From the NCBI RefSeq assembly GCF_014851395.1, contig NW_024040707.1, positions 14,110,187 through 14,174,186 of the forward strand: 64,000 nt of DNA. Direction: 5' to 3'. Below are positions 47,701 to 59,711 of this stretch, piece after piece. Below the pieces are notes generated by a model that made no database searches, was not told the DNA's origin, and saw nothing but the letters and a program-made list of their open reading frames with translations. This DNA comes from Micropterus salmoides. Lineage: Eukaryota; Chordata; Actinopteri; Centrarchiformes; Centrarchidae. The stretch's first letter is position 1, and the number at the start of each line of letters is the position of its first letter. Position numbers and translations under genes: made by a program.

Positions 47701-50700
47701 AACAGCAACAGGCTGTGCGGTTACAGCTATGAGCAGCAACACATGAGAACACAGTTGATCATGGTGTGGTCGAAAATAGGCATTAATTAATTAACTTCTT
47801 CATCAATTCAACATTGGCTTTCTTGGCTGCACTGTAAACAGATACACCAGTTGCTCTTCTGTTGTATTTCTTACAAAGTAGCAGCTCAATGGGTGTTTGC
47901 TTCCTGCAGAATCTGGAGTATTAAAACCACTGTGACTGCCAGGATGAAGGATTGTAACATTAACTTGCGTAAGAAAAAAATAATCTCTTTACCTCTTTCT
48001 GTAAATGCATGATTCCCTCTGTTTTGGATATGCCTGAATAATTCGCCTCCATCCATGCTGAAAATGAAAAGAGTAGAGTGGACAGAAGTACAGTATAACG
48101 AGTCTGTAAAGGCATTGTGGCATGTTTATTATTTTATCTTCAATGAATAACGACTTATAGTTTCTCCTGATTCACCCAAGATGGCAACAAATGTGGCAGC
48201 CTCTTATTAGAGTTACATATCATCCCAATACTCTGCAATCAAGTCAGTGCTGAACTTCTTAATGTTTCATTCAAAATGATTAATTAAATTAAGTTTTATT
48301 TTATTTTTACTTGCTATGACAAAATGACATTCCTTAGCACAAAAAATGCCAATTAGTTATTTAAATAAATAGCCCTTTAATCAAAATCTGGTCTACTATA
48401 GCTGGAAACATTCCACATTTGCAACCATTAAATACAAACTACAATCATTAGTCGTTTTTATTGTTCATGCTCAGGATTATTCAATTGTGACATCACATTG
48501 ATCACATCATATCCAGCTTTGAGAACAGTTTTTTATTCTTTTGTAACAGGTGGCGGTGGCAGACGCCTGCCTTATTTTTTAGACAAAGCAGCCGCTGTCT
48601 GCTTTTTATTACTTTCTGCCGAGAAGCGTTCTGGAAACCTAATCATCTCAGTTGGTGTGCATTAAAAAAAGCTGACTTCATCAGCAAACAGAGCAACTAA
48701 AACAAGCCACAACTGCCAGGGGCCATTCAAAGATGAACACTGTCCAACGAAGGAAGTCTACTTTTGTCAACATATGCTATAAGACCACACATACATTCTT
48801 AGCTCTGTGTGTGTGTGTCTGTGTGTGTGTGTGTGTGTGTGTGAGATGTTTTTATATCCGGGTGGGGACTTCAACATGAATGCACACTAACCGATGGGGA
48901 CTCATGTCACTGTGGGGACAAAAATTTAGGTCCTCACGTGTAGAGACTGCTTTTTGAGGGTCAAGACTTGATTCTAGGGTTCAGGTTACAATTAGGTTAG
49001 GGTAACACTTAAAGGCAGGATAGGTAAGGATGAGAAACTAGCAAGAAACTGCTGGATTTTGAAAGTATCCAACAGAGAAACTCCCACCCCTTCCCTTCTG
49101 GGCTCCTTCCAAAGCCACGCCCCCAAAACACGTGAACACGCGTTGCCGACACCGCTGAAGGACGAGCACAGAGCAGCGGCTCACATCAGGGGTAAGAAAA
49201 CATCTAACTTTATCATTATGCTGATTTACATCAGTTACACTAAATGAATGTTAATTTTGTGTTAGACTCATAACATGTGTGTAACCAGGTGATATAGTCA
49301 AACCTTAAATATACAAGAGATTCAAGTTACAAAACCTCTATTTGCACAATTTTCTGCTGTAGCGAGAGTGCTGCAGGTGTTGATTTTAGACAGCAGAGGG
49401 CATAGCGTTGCTGACTCAAACAGCCGCATGCTTGACAAGAGGTCAAGGGGCGCTGGGAAAATACAGGAAGTAAACTGCGCTATTTTGCATGGACTGGCTG
49501 CTGCTGTTATCGGTGAGAACATTTATTAATAATGTTATGTTCTTGTGAGTTATTACGCACAATATGCTAATGCATTTGTCTAGTGGTGTATGATGTATGT
49601 ATTAAATTCCACATTGTATGCAATTGTTGCGTATAGGATAGCCGATGCTTGTGGAAGAAACCCAACATGTGGGCCACAAGAGCTCGTTATCCGTGAGTTA
49701 GGTATGAAATGGAAGTTAACTAATGAATGTTGTTTTTTTTTATTTGTATAATTAATGTATATCTGTGTATGGACACATTGTTTCGTGGTTAGCACAACTG
49801 ATGTGTAATGTTTACTGTGCAGTGTTGTAATTGTTTTTTTTTGTCCTCTTATTAGAGGTGCCACTGCCGTATTTTTTTTTGTAACCGTGTTTATGCCGCT
49901 TTATGTGCCAACTTTGGGCTGCATTCCTGTTATAGATGTAATAGTTGCTGCATCATTGCCACGTGTATGCAGAAGTAGTATTGAGTTTCTATTTTTGACT
50001 CAAAGAAGACCATTTTACGGCCACTTTGTTGTTTTTGTTTTTGTACACTCCCCAGTTACTCAAGTGGAGCGACTGCATCTTTGCTTCAGTTTACATAAAA
50101 GTAGCAGCCCTGAAGGTGGGAAAACAATAAAAAGAAAACCTGCAAATCATATTTGAAGTTGTGTGTGTAACTTGTCCCGGCTTCATGTGTTTTGCATGTT
50201 AGAGCTTTCACGGTGACAGCATTATTGTCTCTGATGAGGACTGCACCCCAGAGCCAAGCACAGACCGGGACAGACCCAGGGTCGAGGCGAAGCAGAGGGA
50301 CGGCTGCCAGGGTCCAAGGAAGAAAAGGCAAGATGGGGAGAACGAGGTGCAAGCCAAGCAGCACATATTCTGGAAGCTGCATCGAGCTTCACACTCCAAC
50401 AACAGCTTATGAACAGGTGTGTGTATATATATATACACATATTTTAATATAAGTATAATATAGTATAATATTTCCCAGTGTACTTGTCTCAAAGTTTCTC
50501 TGGTGTTCCCCCCTAAGCCCCTTTGGTGTCAAAAATAAAGTGCTATAAAATGTAATCACTATTGTTATTCATTTTTTACTGCTTACACCACAACTTACTA
50601 CAGCTCTGCTTCAGCCATCAGCTCATCTGTGTCATGTACATTGACGTGGTGTGTAATGTGGACACAGAAGTCCTGTTAGGGAACAACAAACCTCTGTTCA

Positions 50701-53700
50701 ATAAAAATACATAATTATGTTGATGAATGTTCCAATCTTTCCAATTTGGGGTTCTAACAACTATATATTCCTTTACAGGCCAGAATCTGAGGACTGTGGA
50801 CAACATCCACTACTGTCACACTACTGTTTTTTCATGCACCACACATGGCTGATCTTCCAGACCCAGGACAGAGTAACAGACAGTTCAGTCAGGCGGCATA
50901 CAGACAGTTTGTAGCATGGCAACGTAGAGCACTAGGATTGTCTCACAGAGTCGTGATACTGCTATCCTGATCCACCAGGACAATACAGAGGTTTAATCCT
51001 AGCAGGATGTAAGTTGTAACTTACTAACTGACACACAAATAATTCCATCCACTGTGTGGATGAATACCTGTACATTGTTTTATTCCCAAGAGGGTAGAGA
51101 AAATACAAAGGATATTTTTCCCTGTTCTGAATATTTTCATTCTTTTTTTAAATAAAACATTGAAAATGATAAATGCCTTTTCTTTACACTTGCAGCATAA
51201 ACAATCAAGCAACTACATTTAGGTCTTATGTCTGAAATAATGACATCCAAATGTGGTATAACACTTATTATATACTACTAAAACTACAACCTATATCACA
51301 AATAGATCATTTTTAAACATTATTAAAAATAAGTATATACACAGGAAGAAAGACAAGTCCAGAGGTATCTTGACTGATTATGAAGACAGTTCAGACTTTA
51401 GTCGTAGCTTTGTATTGTTGCTGTGAAGATGATTTAAAATATCAAAATCACCTTTTTGACATGATCACCACATTTTAAAACCAACCATATTACTTTCTGT
51501 TGTACGTTTTGCTGTATCTATCAGTACAGTTGGGGCAGGGACACCTGACTGAACCCCATGTTGACGGGAATCATCAGGTTCTCATGGTTCTGCTTCTAGG
51601 CATCTCCTCAGTATCAACCGTCAGAGGAGGAGAGTGGCACTCTGTGGGTCTACGATGTAACTGTAGTCCTCCACCTTCAATGAGTACAAGTGTTTTGTTG
51701 TACACCTTGCAGTACCTGATAACACAGAAAGGAGGATCAGCTTTGTGAAAAGTTTGTAATACCTGGCATTGTTCTCTTATACAGTAATTAGCATTTCCAC
51801 ATAAAATGCAATCAAAACAATAAATCAGCACCATCTATCTGTATTCCTCATACAGTTAAATTTTTTTTGACTCATCACTTATATTGAGTAAAATGCAGAG
51901 GAGTAATAAAAATGCAACATACTGAATTGTGTCATCAGCTTTTCTCCTGGCTGGACTGTGGACATGGTGGTTGTAATCCAGGCCATCCAGCATGGTCCGA
52001 TCAGTGTATACTAGTGAGAAGTACAGGGCTATGAAAGACTCCAAATCTCCAGGTGACCTGAGGACACAGTAGAAATAAAACATACAGTAATTTTTACTTC
52101 TGGTAAAATAAATAGTGGCATAACAGCACCAATTACAGTAAAAGATTTTCACACAGTAGGTTTAGCTATGTATAATGTCAAACTATATAATAAGTAGCTT
52201 ATAGACCAGAAACGCAGATATTTGGGGACCTTTAGCCAGCGTTGCTTATGTATACTAACGTTGAAATGTCTTTCTCATAACTACAAGAACAAACAGCTAC
52301 ATCGCCACATTTGTAAAAGAGTAACATACAGTCAAACAAAGATCGCAGACACAAAAATAATCACACAAAGATTAGATACAAGGTAAAGATAATGTTAGGT
52401 GTAAACGGCATAAAAATAAACCTAGATGGTGAATAACTAAACCGGCACCGTCAGTAAACTGCACCTACATTGCCTTACCTAATGTTAGCGTCGGCAAACA
52501 GCTCTCAGCCAGCTCAGCTGCAGTTACATACACAGGTGCTGGTCACATAATTAGAATATCATCAAAAAGTTGATTTATTTCAGTAATTCCATTCAAAAAG
52601 TGAAACTTGTATAATGTATACATTCATTCCACACAGACTGATATATTTCAAGTGTTCATTCCTTTTAATTGTTGTTTTGATGATTATAACTGACAACTAA
52701 TGAAAACCCCAAAATCAGTATCTCAGAAAATTTGAATATTTTGAAAAGGTTCAATATTGAAGATACCTGGTGCCACACTCTAATCAGCTAATTAACTCAC
52801 ACCTGCAAAGGCCTTTAAATGGTCTCTCAGTCTAGTTCTGTAGGCTACACAATCATGGGGAAGACTGCTGACTTGACAGCTGTCCGAAAGACGACCATTG
52901 ACACCTTGCACAAGGAGGGCGAGACACAAAAGGTCATTGCTGAAGAGGCTGGCTGTTCACAGAGCTCTGTGTCTAAGCACATTAACAGAGAGGCGAAGGG
53001 AAGGAAAAGATGTGGTAGAAAAGTGTACAAGCAATAGGGATAACCGCACCCTGGAGAGGATTGTGAAACAAAACCCATTCAAAAATGTGGGGGAGATTCA
53101 CAAAGAGTGGACTGCAGCTGGAGTCAGTGCTTCAAGAACCACCACGCACAGATGAACAAGACACAGTGTCAGAAGCGTCTTGCCTAGGCTAAAGACAAAA
53201 AGGACTGGACTGCTGGACTTCATGCTTCCTGCTGCTGACCAACTTTATGGAGATGCGGATTTCGTTTTCCAACAGGACTTGGCACCTGCACACAGTGCCA
53301 AAGCTACCAGTACCTGGTTTAAGGTTATGGTATCCCTGTTCTTATTTGGCCAGCAAACTCGCCTGACCTTAACCCTATAGGAAATCTATGGGGTATTGTG
53401 AAGAGGAAGATGCGATACGCCAGACCCAACAATGCAGAAGAGCTGAAGGCCACTATCAGAGCAACCTGGGCTCTCATAACACCTGAGCAGTGCCACAGAC
53501 TGATCGACTCCATGCCACGCCGCATTGCTGCAGTAATCAGGCAAAAGGAGCCCCAACTAAGTACCGAGTGCTGTACATGCTCATACTTTTCATGTTCATA
53601 CTTTTCAGTTGGCCAACATTTCTAAAAATCCTTTTTTTGTATTGGTCTTAATATTCTAATTTTCGGAGATACTGAATTTGGGATTTTCATTAGTTGTCAG

Positions 53701-56700
53701 TTTTAATCATCACAATTAAATGAAATAAACATTTGAAATATATCAGTCTGTGTAATGCATGAATATAATATCCAAGTTTCACTTTTTTAATGGAATTACT
53801 GAAATAAATCAACTTTTTGATGATATTCTAATTATATGACAGCACCTGTAATCCATCATCTCTACTCTGGCTCACTCCACCAGCCTGCACTCGTAGCTGC
53901 CGTTAGCTGTATGCTAAGTAGGTAGCTACCATCAAACTGATAAAAGCCAGATTACCTGTCCAGCAGAAATAAAAGCGACCACAGTGTAACTTTTCAGCCC
54001 CTTGGGATACCTCAGTTGTCACCATCATTGAAAAGCCACGCAGATATTACTTCCGGTCTCACCGCTTCGCTCGTCAGCTCTGAGCTGAGCTCCTGTAGCA
54101 GCAGGGGTGGTAGCCATGGTAGCGAGGGAGTGTGACAGTCACCCAGCCAATCATTGCATTCGGTCCGAATGGAACGAGTGGCTGTGTTTACTGCATCGCT
54201 GAGAGGACTACAGACAGACCATTTTTATACTCTCTTTTTCAGTGCACCTAAATTTTTAATATGCATTGGTGTATATAGACAGTTTCAACAAATATGACAA
54301 AAAGTGTTTTAGAAACAACTTGCCTACCCTGCCTTTAAGGTTAGGCTTGTAATTGTGATTGTTAAGGGTAGGTTAAGGGGCTAGGGAATGCATTATGTCA
54401 GTGAGATGTCACAGGGTCTGTGTGGACACAGGGTAAACGTCTGTGTCTGTGTGTGTGTGTCTGTGTGTGTGTACGTATGTGTTGGTACTTCCAGAATAAC
54501 ATACCACTCCATCACAATGAGGAGGCACTTCCTGCCCTGGTAGATGTTCTCATAAACATCGATGATGGGTACTATGTGGGGGCAAGGGGACACCCTCCAA
54601 TGGAGCTCCACCTCCCGCCTGGCTTCTGGACAATCCTGCAGCATCTGTAACACAAACAGCAGAGGAACGAACAAAGTCAGAAAGCAGGACAAGGTTTTAG
54701 TTAGTCTGGTTAAACAAGTTCACATTTTTATTTTTAGCAAATTAAAAAACAGTCTGGGTAGATAAAAAAGAAAAAGACAGTGTGAATCCTGGCGATATTA
54801 ATAGTACCATTGCTCTGAAGCAATTACGGGACACCTTACGATGGAACCCTTTGCCTCGGTTGCAAAAAAGAGCTGCTTTGTCGATAAATAGATTAGCATT
54901 TGCTGGCTCCAGCTTCTCAAATAGTGGACAATTTTGGTTGTAGAACAATCTGAATACAGTTAATTCTGCTAACAAATGAATAACATATCACAAGAGAAGA
55001 TATCTGCATGCTGAATTAGAGTTGCATTCCCCTGCAATATTTTCACAAAAATGTGTAGCAATGTCAAGGATGTCTATTTCACGATCTTCATTATCACTCT
55101 CAAACTGTGACTTACTATGGTACATTCAGAGGATTTCCTTGCCTTGATTAGTCTGTCTCGCACACCATATATCATAATAAAAACTGCCCTCATTTTTTGA
55201 GATGCACTGCCTTCACAAGACCTCAGAAATGTCAGCGCAAAGGCTTATCTAACAGGGTGCAAGAGGAAGATGATGGTTTACTGACATTCCAAGAATGAGA
55301 CTGGGAAGGCATCGATAACTTGTTTCTCCAAAAACTGCACTGGACTGGAAGTGCTTTTCTTCTCGAATACAAATACCATATATCTTCACGCTGCTGCTAA
55401 AACAAGTGGGTCTCTTGCAAGAAATCATACCTGAAGAATGCAGTTACAAATTAGAAGACACACACTGAAAAGTGGGAATGGGGGGGTGGGGGGCGCTTGT
55501 TTCTCATTGGGGAAAAAAATTATGTCAAAAGGTCAGGAAAATGTTTGGTCATTTGCTAGTTTCTCCATTTTGTTTTCCCCATTTCAAAATACCTTCCCTC
55601 CCTAATAAAAGCTGTTTGCATGACACAGTGTCCTGGTGTACCGCACCAGACGTCATAATCACTCAGTCATCTCGAGCCTTTCGCAAGAGGATACTTTTAG
55701 ACACAGGCATGTTCCCCTCTCTCTTTCTGGCTGGCAACATTTGGATAGGAAAAGTTAACACTCCTCTTTCAAAAACACCCCAGGTGGTAGCCCAACATAA
55801 AAATCTGGAACAGAGAGTTGACCCTGACAAAAGGTGTTTATTGTGGATGATCACCTAAATGCAGAAATAATTACAGGTGATCTGACCTCACCTCTTGAAC
55901 TCTGGCAACGCTCAACTGTAACTCTAAATGCTGCCATCAAAACAGGTACTGTGTAGTTTGATATGCATCACACATGCCTTAGAGAAGACTAATTGATCCC
56001 AGGGGAATGCAGCGAGTCAATATAATTCTTTCTCCTATTGGTTGAACATGAGACTTAAAAGCGGACACATACTGTTCTGAGGAGAGGGAAGAGGAAGCAG
56101 TGTATGAGAAGCAGATTTTTTTTTTTAAAAATAAGAGCAAAGCATCTGTTAACATTCAACTCAGAATTCGGCGTGATACATTCTGGGTCCAGCCTTGACT
56201 GCACTCTCTGTGATTGATGACCACGTGCAGGCAACCTCAATGCACAAAGGTTATTAGTCAGGCTGGCTGGCTTTAATCCTGTTTACTGCACACAAATCAT
56301 GAGTAATGACAATTTCAGAGGCATCTAAGAAAACTGTTCTCTAATCACAGAAATGTAGATAACAAGTAACTGTGGCAAAAAAAACAACAACTGGCCCCTG
56401 AGTATCTTTAAGCAATGTGTACAGAAGACAAGAAAGGAACTCAGAAACATTCAAACCCTATCCCACAGACCAGTAATAATTTGTGTTCATAATGGTTTCG
56501 GTCAAATACATGAAAATCAAACAACATTAGGGCAATTGCACTTGCCAGACGTTCAAGTGTCAAAACTGTGCTCACCACCTCTGACACATCCTGAGAGCAA
56601 TATGGAAAAACACCCATCTGAACTCTTGAACACATGTCTTGGTCCATATCCAAACCCATATTAAATATCGGTCACTGTAACTAGAAGTACCTTGAGCCCA

Positions 56701-57230
56701 CAGTGGTAGCCAACAGTTTATCTTGTAAATATTACAGACAACATGTTGCTGCTATCTTTACTAGAAAATCCGAAATTTTAGTGGTGCAGGTTTCAAACTC
56801 TAACTATATAACACTAGGCCAAAGCACTTTTTTTTTTTTTTTTTAAAGGAGTGTAAATTTTGTTTATTTCTGTTTGACGTTAACAGTTGAAAAACATGGC
56901 AACAGAACGCGTCTATTCTCCATATAGTAATCAATTTACATACGTAAATCTAGTATCTATATGATTATACAATTCAGTAACAAAACATCTGCGAGGTTAA
57001 GACAACATGTTTACCTTTAGTGCATACTTTTCTCCACTCTCTCCGTGGAATATTTCCAACACTCTGCCATTTATCCCCATCCCGAGCACCTGACTAGTTA
57101 AACTGTAATCGTCTGTTATTAAATTCCTTTTGATTTGAAGAGGATTGTTGGAAGGTTTCACAGACAGTTGTGGGAAAGGAGCAGAGATCTGATTAGGCTG
57201 CTGTTGGATCGGCTGGTGCTGATTCGACAT
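42754..57230 (-). CDS. mapkapk2: MAP kinase-activated protein kinase 2 (MK2), 10 exons
   Basis: MK2 is the Ser/Thr kinase activated by p38 that controls cytokine mRNA stability and Hsp27. Exons (minus): 57230-57015, 54644-54505, 48057-47993, 45817-45738, 45196-45070, 44274-44199, 44048-43924, 43422-43337, 43232-43152 and 42912-42754. All are GT-AG and in phase, giving 384 residues (human 400). The Gly loop is LGMGINGRV; the ATP Lys is K72 (YALK); HRD is at 163-165 and DFG at 186-188; APE begins at 210. Regulatory sites match human with an offset of 21: T201 (T222) and S251 (S272) are kept, but T334-P335 is M313-L314. The export signal MTNALQTMRV and the p38-docking/nuclear LLLKRRKK are kept. 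The N-terminus is Gln-rich in place of Pro-rich. Intron 2 (6.4 kb) holds nested transposons. A possible poly(A) signal lies at 41,721-41,716. Confidence 0.95.
44722..44749. repeat. (CA)n microsatellite in mapkapk2 intron 5
   Basis: An uninterrupted run of about 14 CA dinucleotides. Confidence 0.95.
46125..46400. repeat. Dispersed fish repeat with ATTAATCAATT words
   Basis: It contains GATTGATTTTCTAGATTAAT, CAATTAACTGCTAAATCATA and near the end TAACCAATTGATTGTTGC, matching a very common teleost repeat whose consensus alternates ATCGATTAAT words. It ends in a (TTTA)n tract. It lies in mapkapk2 intron 3. Confidence 0.5.
46644..47229 (-). mobile_element. Short TIR element with a THAP-domain remnant
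   Basis: The left terminus TGACCCTTCGCTAAGCCACA and right terminus GTGGCTTAGCGAAGGGTCA are inverted repeats of about 24 bases. Inside, on the plus strand at 46,805, the frame reads MVKRCSWGTCNNYSHYPERL, then an in-frame stop, then FIPFPKPK. C-x4-C followed by a x-P-F-P motif is the start of a THAP zinc-binding domain, the DNA-binding module of P and Kolobok transposases. The element is therefore a deleted derivative of a THAP-type DNA transposon in mapkapk2 intron 3. Flanking 8-mers do not match, so no target duplication is claimed. Strand is nominal. Confidence 0.65.
50860..50970 (+). pseudogene. Possible P2X7-C-terminus-like (Zn-ballast) fragment
   Basis: One plus-strand frame reads QAAYRQFVAWQRRALGLSHR then VVI, with a stop soon after. 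The pattern A-Y-R-Q-[FY]-x-x-W...G..NRRVIPSC is, from memory, shared by the cysteine-rich C-terminal domain of P2X7 receptors and by many multicopy fish ORFs. No Cys cluster could be joined to it here, so this is weak. Confidence 0.3.
51600..52065 (-). pseudogene. Decayed transposase C-terminal exons
   Basis: Two minus-strand pieces are bounded by AG acceptors. The first (52,065 to 51,925) reads SPGDLESFIALYFSLVYTD and GLDYNHHVHSPARRKAD. The second (51,720 to 51,610) reads YCKVYNK and then, after a frame change, LKVEDYSYIVDPQSA. The order G-[ED]-LESF ... LDYNHH ... YxKVYNKxxxxW ... DYSYI is what I recall of the C-terminus of a multicopy fish transposase-like protein. The frame change and missing N-terminus show it is dead. 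Confidence 0.5.
52531..53848 (+). mobile_element. Tc1/mariner element nested in the TTAA element
   Basis: The left end ACAGGTGCTGGTCACATAAT and right end ATTATATGACAGCACCTG are inverted repeats. They continue TAGAATATCATCAAAAAGTT / AACTTTTTGATGATATTCTA and are bounded by TA (52,529-52,530 and 53,849-53,850), as expected for Tc1 insertion. At 1.3 kb it is close to the usual 1.6 kb but internally deleted. It encodes a broken transposase. Confidence 0.9.
52855..53625 (+). pseudogene. Tc1-like transposase, frameshifted and internally deleted
   Basis: The frame starts MGKTADLTAVRKTTIDTLHK and holds a helix-turn-helix DNA-binding region (VIAEEAGCSQSSVSKHI). A frameshift near 53,030 is followed by RTLERIVKQNPFK and EIHKEWTAAGVSASRTTTHR. 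The next 80-odd residues of the family, including the first catalytic Asp region, are missing. The frame resumes with YGDADFVFQQDLAPAHSA and, after another frame change, NSPDLNPIGNLWGIVKRK, the second and third catalytic regions. The protein cannot be active. Confidence 0.85.
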
Positions 57231-57771
57231 GTTAACTTGCGGCAACACATGAGTGATAACTGTCCAACAGGTGCGTTTCCGGTCTTCTCACTGCACGAGG
57301 TGGCTAGTTTACTAGATTAGATAGCTGTAGCACCCTAGCTCATGTTGTCCTTGTGTGATATTAGCCCACCGCTAGCCAGGACAGCTACAGCTCTCACTCA
57401 AGTCCTCCACAAGCAGCTGTACCGGGTGACTGTTCAGGAAGTTCACTTTCTGTGATTCTTGATAGACTGCCAGACACTGGCCCGGAGTTCACACCGCGTT
57501 TTATCACTTAATAAATAAAATTACATTAAAAAAAGGGAACATCAATAAATGGATAAACAAATGACCAAACTTCGGGACTGAAATGGGCGTTAAAGCAGCA
57601 AAGGGGTCCAACACAGGGGCATGCTTGGGGAAAGGAAGAGAGAGCACCCCCACAAATACCCTGCCCCTCAAAATCCTAAATTGTGATTGGCTGACTATCG
57701 AGCCAGCAATTTACTGAAAAATAAGAGCCTAAGAGTCAAGCAGGGGAAAGACAGAAATAATCACCCCATTT

Positions 57772-58389
57772 ACACGTGGTATTAATTAATTAGTGATTAA
57801 TTAATAAGCAATCAAATCTTGCCTTTGTGTTTATACCTGGTATTTATAATGTTTTCTGGTTATCCATTTTGAGATCGGATCTCTTGTCCTCCAGAGTGAT
57901 ACCTGTGTGTGAATAATTTGAGGTGGTGGCATGTCCACCCCAGACTCCCTTAAAAAATCACATAGTTTAGTGTGTTGTTGAGTTAGGGGGTTAGGGGAAC
58001 CTTTATAAACCTTGTGAAATGCTGTCTATGACAAATTCTTAATTATTTCTCCTGTCTCAAAAAATCTGCAAATGTAATACCTTTCTTTGTATAAAAAATA
58101 TTGTGTCAGTTTGTCCCAGAGTGTTGCAGTACTGGCGTGTGAGCTACTCTGTGACCAGATCAGTTATATGCCTTGTTAACAGCACATCAGTTGCAGAGAT
58201 GTGTGCAAATCAAACCCTCACGCACACAGTTATTTCTTTTTGTATTCCATTCATTTGCCTTCATTGCTTTAATTTTTCATGCAGTTCTTTTTAAGCAACA
58301 CATTTACAACTTCCATTAACATGCATTTTTCCTTATCTGGATAACTTATCCAGATAAAGATTGCATTTTAATACCAGGTGTAAATGTAG
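57772..58389. mobile_element. MITE between mapkapk2 and eif2d
   Basis: The left end CCATTTACACGTGGTATTAA and right end TTAATACCAGGTGTAAATG are inverted repeats. Subterminal GCAATCAAATCTTGCCTTTG and AAAGATTGCATTTTAATACC extend the match. The 618-base element encodes nothing. It lies 540 bases upstream of the mapkapk2 start codon, so it could carry or disturb promoter elements. Confidence 0.55.
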
Positions 58390-58937
58390 TGAAAAATGAT
58401 TTGGTGTGACAAACAATAACTACTGTCTGGCCAAACTATATTGACAGTGATGAATCCATCCTGAAAATATAATCAAGAAATCATTTTACATGTAGCACAC
58501 GCTTGCCATGTCACGTAGTGTTGTGTGATTTTACACACGTCAGTTGACACCAGTAACACTGGCATGTACCAGTAGTAGTCACAACAGAATAGTCAGGATA
58601 AATTCCGTTTCACCTCTCTTTCTGTCCATATGCAATTTAATTAAAGATACAATGTGTAAGAATTGAGACTAATCTCGCCTGTCGAATTCATACTCCAAAA
58701 CAATAGCTTGGGCATCACAGCTAACTAGCAGCTAACTGAGCAGTCCAACAAGTTGACGTGGGAATTAGTCCAGTGAAAGTGAGAAACTTTAAAACTTTTA
58801 AATTCATATTTATAATTTTCTGTTTGATGAGAAAATATATAAGTAAGAATATTTCCTTTTTTAGGATTTTGTTTGTTTATTTTGTTTATTTATTAGACTA
58901 AACAAAGCTATATATATAGCCAATATACACTTTTCCT

Positions 58938-59219
58938 ATCTTGAGGAATATACTTCATCAGTGACATCATACACCAGCAAATGTGTTGATGATGTGATGA
59001 TTACTAAGACAAAAAAAGCATTCCCCAAACAGAAAGCCTGGATGAATGGAGAGGTAGAGGCTCTATACAGAGCCAAAAGCCTGCTTTTAAACGGTCAGAT
59101 GACAAAGAAGCATACAGCACCGCCAGAGCTAGACTGAGAGCTGGCATCAAGGAGGCAAAGCGGAGACATCAGCAGAGATAGGAGAGAGGTTTCAACACCA
59201 ACAGCACCAAAGATACTGT
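58938..59219 (+). pseudogene. LINE pol fragment (L2/Rex-type)
   Basis: The frame reads YLEEYTSSVTSYTSKCVDD, then FPKQKAWMNGEVEALYRAKS and AYSTARARLRAGIKEAKRRH, ending in a stop. This is the linker between endonuclease and reverse transcriptase in fish L2/CR1/Rex-type LINEs (compare the usual ..NQKPWMT.EV..LL..R.). Only this piece and a 3' piece near 59,712 remain. Confidence 0.65.
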
Positions 59220-59224
59220 ATGTG

Positions 59225-59705
59225 GCAGGTGATCAAAAACATCACAGTCTACGACAGTCGTTACAGGTTTGAAAGAGGTGTCAAGGAAGCCATCTACACC
59301 CGGGTTGAGAAGCCGTCATTGAACAGGGGAGGGGGTCTACGCCACCACTTATCCCCCACTTACAATGCTGTCCTTTCATCACTTCCCAGGAAACTCAACA
59401 AACGTAACCTATTGGCCTCAGGTGAAGATACCAACGATGGTCGTTCAGTCTTGGCCACAGGTAGTCTTAACGACTGTAACGACTGTCGTCACAGCAACAA
59501 GGAACACTAACGAACCAGCGGTATCGATGACCCGGGCCAACGACCCCACGGAGGTTAAATAGCTGAGTTTCCCTGCCAGTCAGTCAGAACTGAAGAAGTC
59601 CTTTGGATGAGGGACGAAACGTCTTCCAGTATCTTAAACCTAGTCCAGTTCCCCTTGATTTTAACCTTCGTTGGATAACTATGACCTGGATGACTGAGAA
59701 TCTTC
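59225..59705 (+). mobile_element. Penelope-like element fragment
   Basis: The frame reads FERGVKEAIYTRVEKPSLNR and GGGLRHHLSPTYNAVLSSLP, which I recall as the C-terminal endonuclease end of fish Penelope-like elements. The following non-coding DNA has GATGAGGGACGAAACGTCTT and CTATGACCTGGATGACTGAG, words usually found after that ORF. It interrupts the LINE fragment at 58,938. Assignment is by recall only. Confidence 0.5.
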
Positions 59706-59711
59706 ATAGAT

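Larger units (their letters stand above)
49013..54334 (-). mobile_element. TTAA-flanked DNA transposon, Kolobok-like
   Basis: The terminal inverted repeats are AGGCAGGATAGGTAAG (49,013-49,028) and CTTGCCTACCCTGCCT (54,319-54,334), each directly abutting TTAA (49,009-49,012 and 54,335-54,338). TTAA target duplications are used by piggyBac and Kolobok elements. The decayed transposase fragment at 51,600-52,065 resembles a THAP/Kolobok-type fish protein more than piggyBac, but that is from memory. The element is 5.3 kb, includes a Tc1 insertion, and lies in intron 2 of mapkapk2. No intact transposase is present. Confidence 0.65.
48808..54480. repeat. (GT)n-flanked fish repeat, split by a TTAA element
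   Basis: The left half (48,808-49,008) starts with a GT tract and continues GTGGGGACTTCAACATGAAT, TGTGGGGACAAAAATTTAGG and ATTAGGTTAGGGTAACAC. The right half (54,339-54,480) continues GGTTAGGCTTGTAATTGTGA, GGCTAGGGAATGCATTATGT and ends in another GT tract. Together they restore a common vertebrate repeat with the order GGGGAC, TTAGGG, GGAATGCATTATGTCA. The right GT tract sits 25 bases before exon 2's donor side. Confidence 0.65.

Noticed and set aside
57231..57248. Upstream in-frame GTG extension of mapkapk2
   Set aside because: Not an ATG. The ATG at 57,230 gives an N-terminus of sensible length; the ATG at 57,250 is out of frame.
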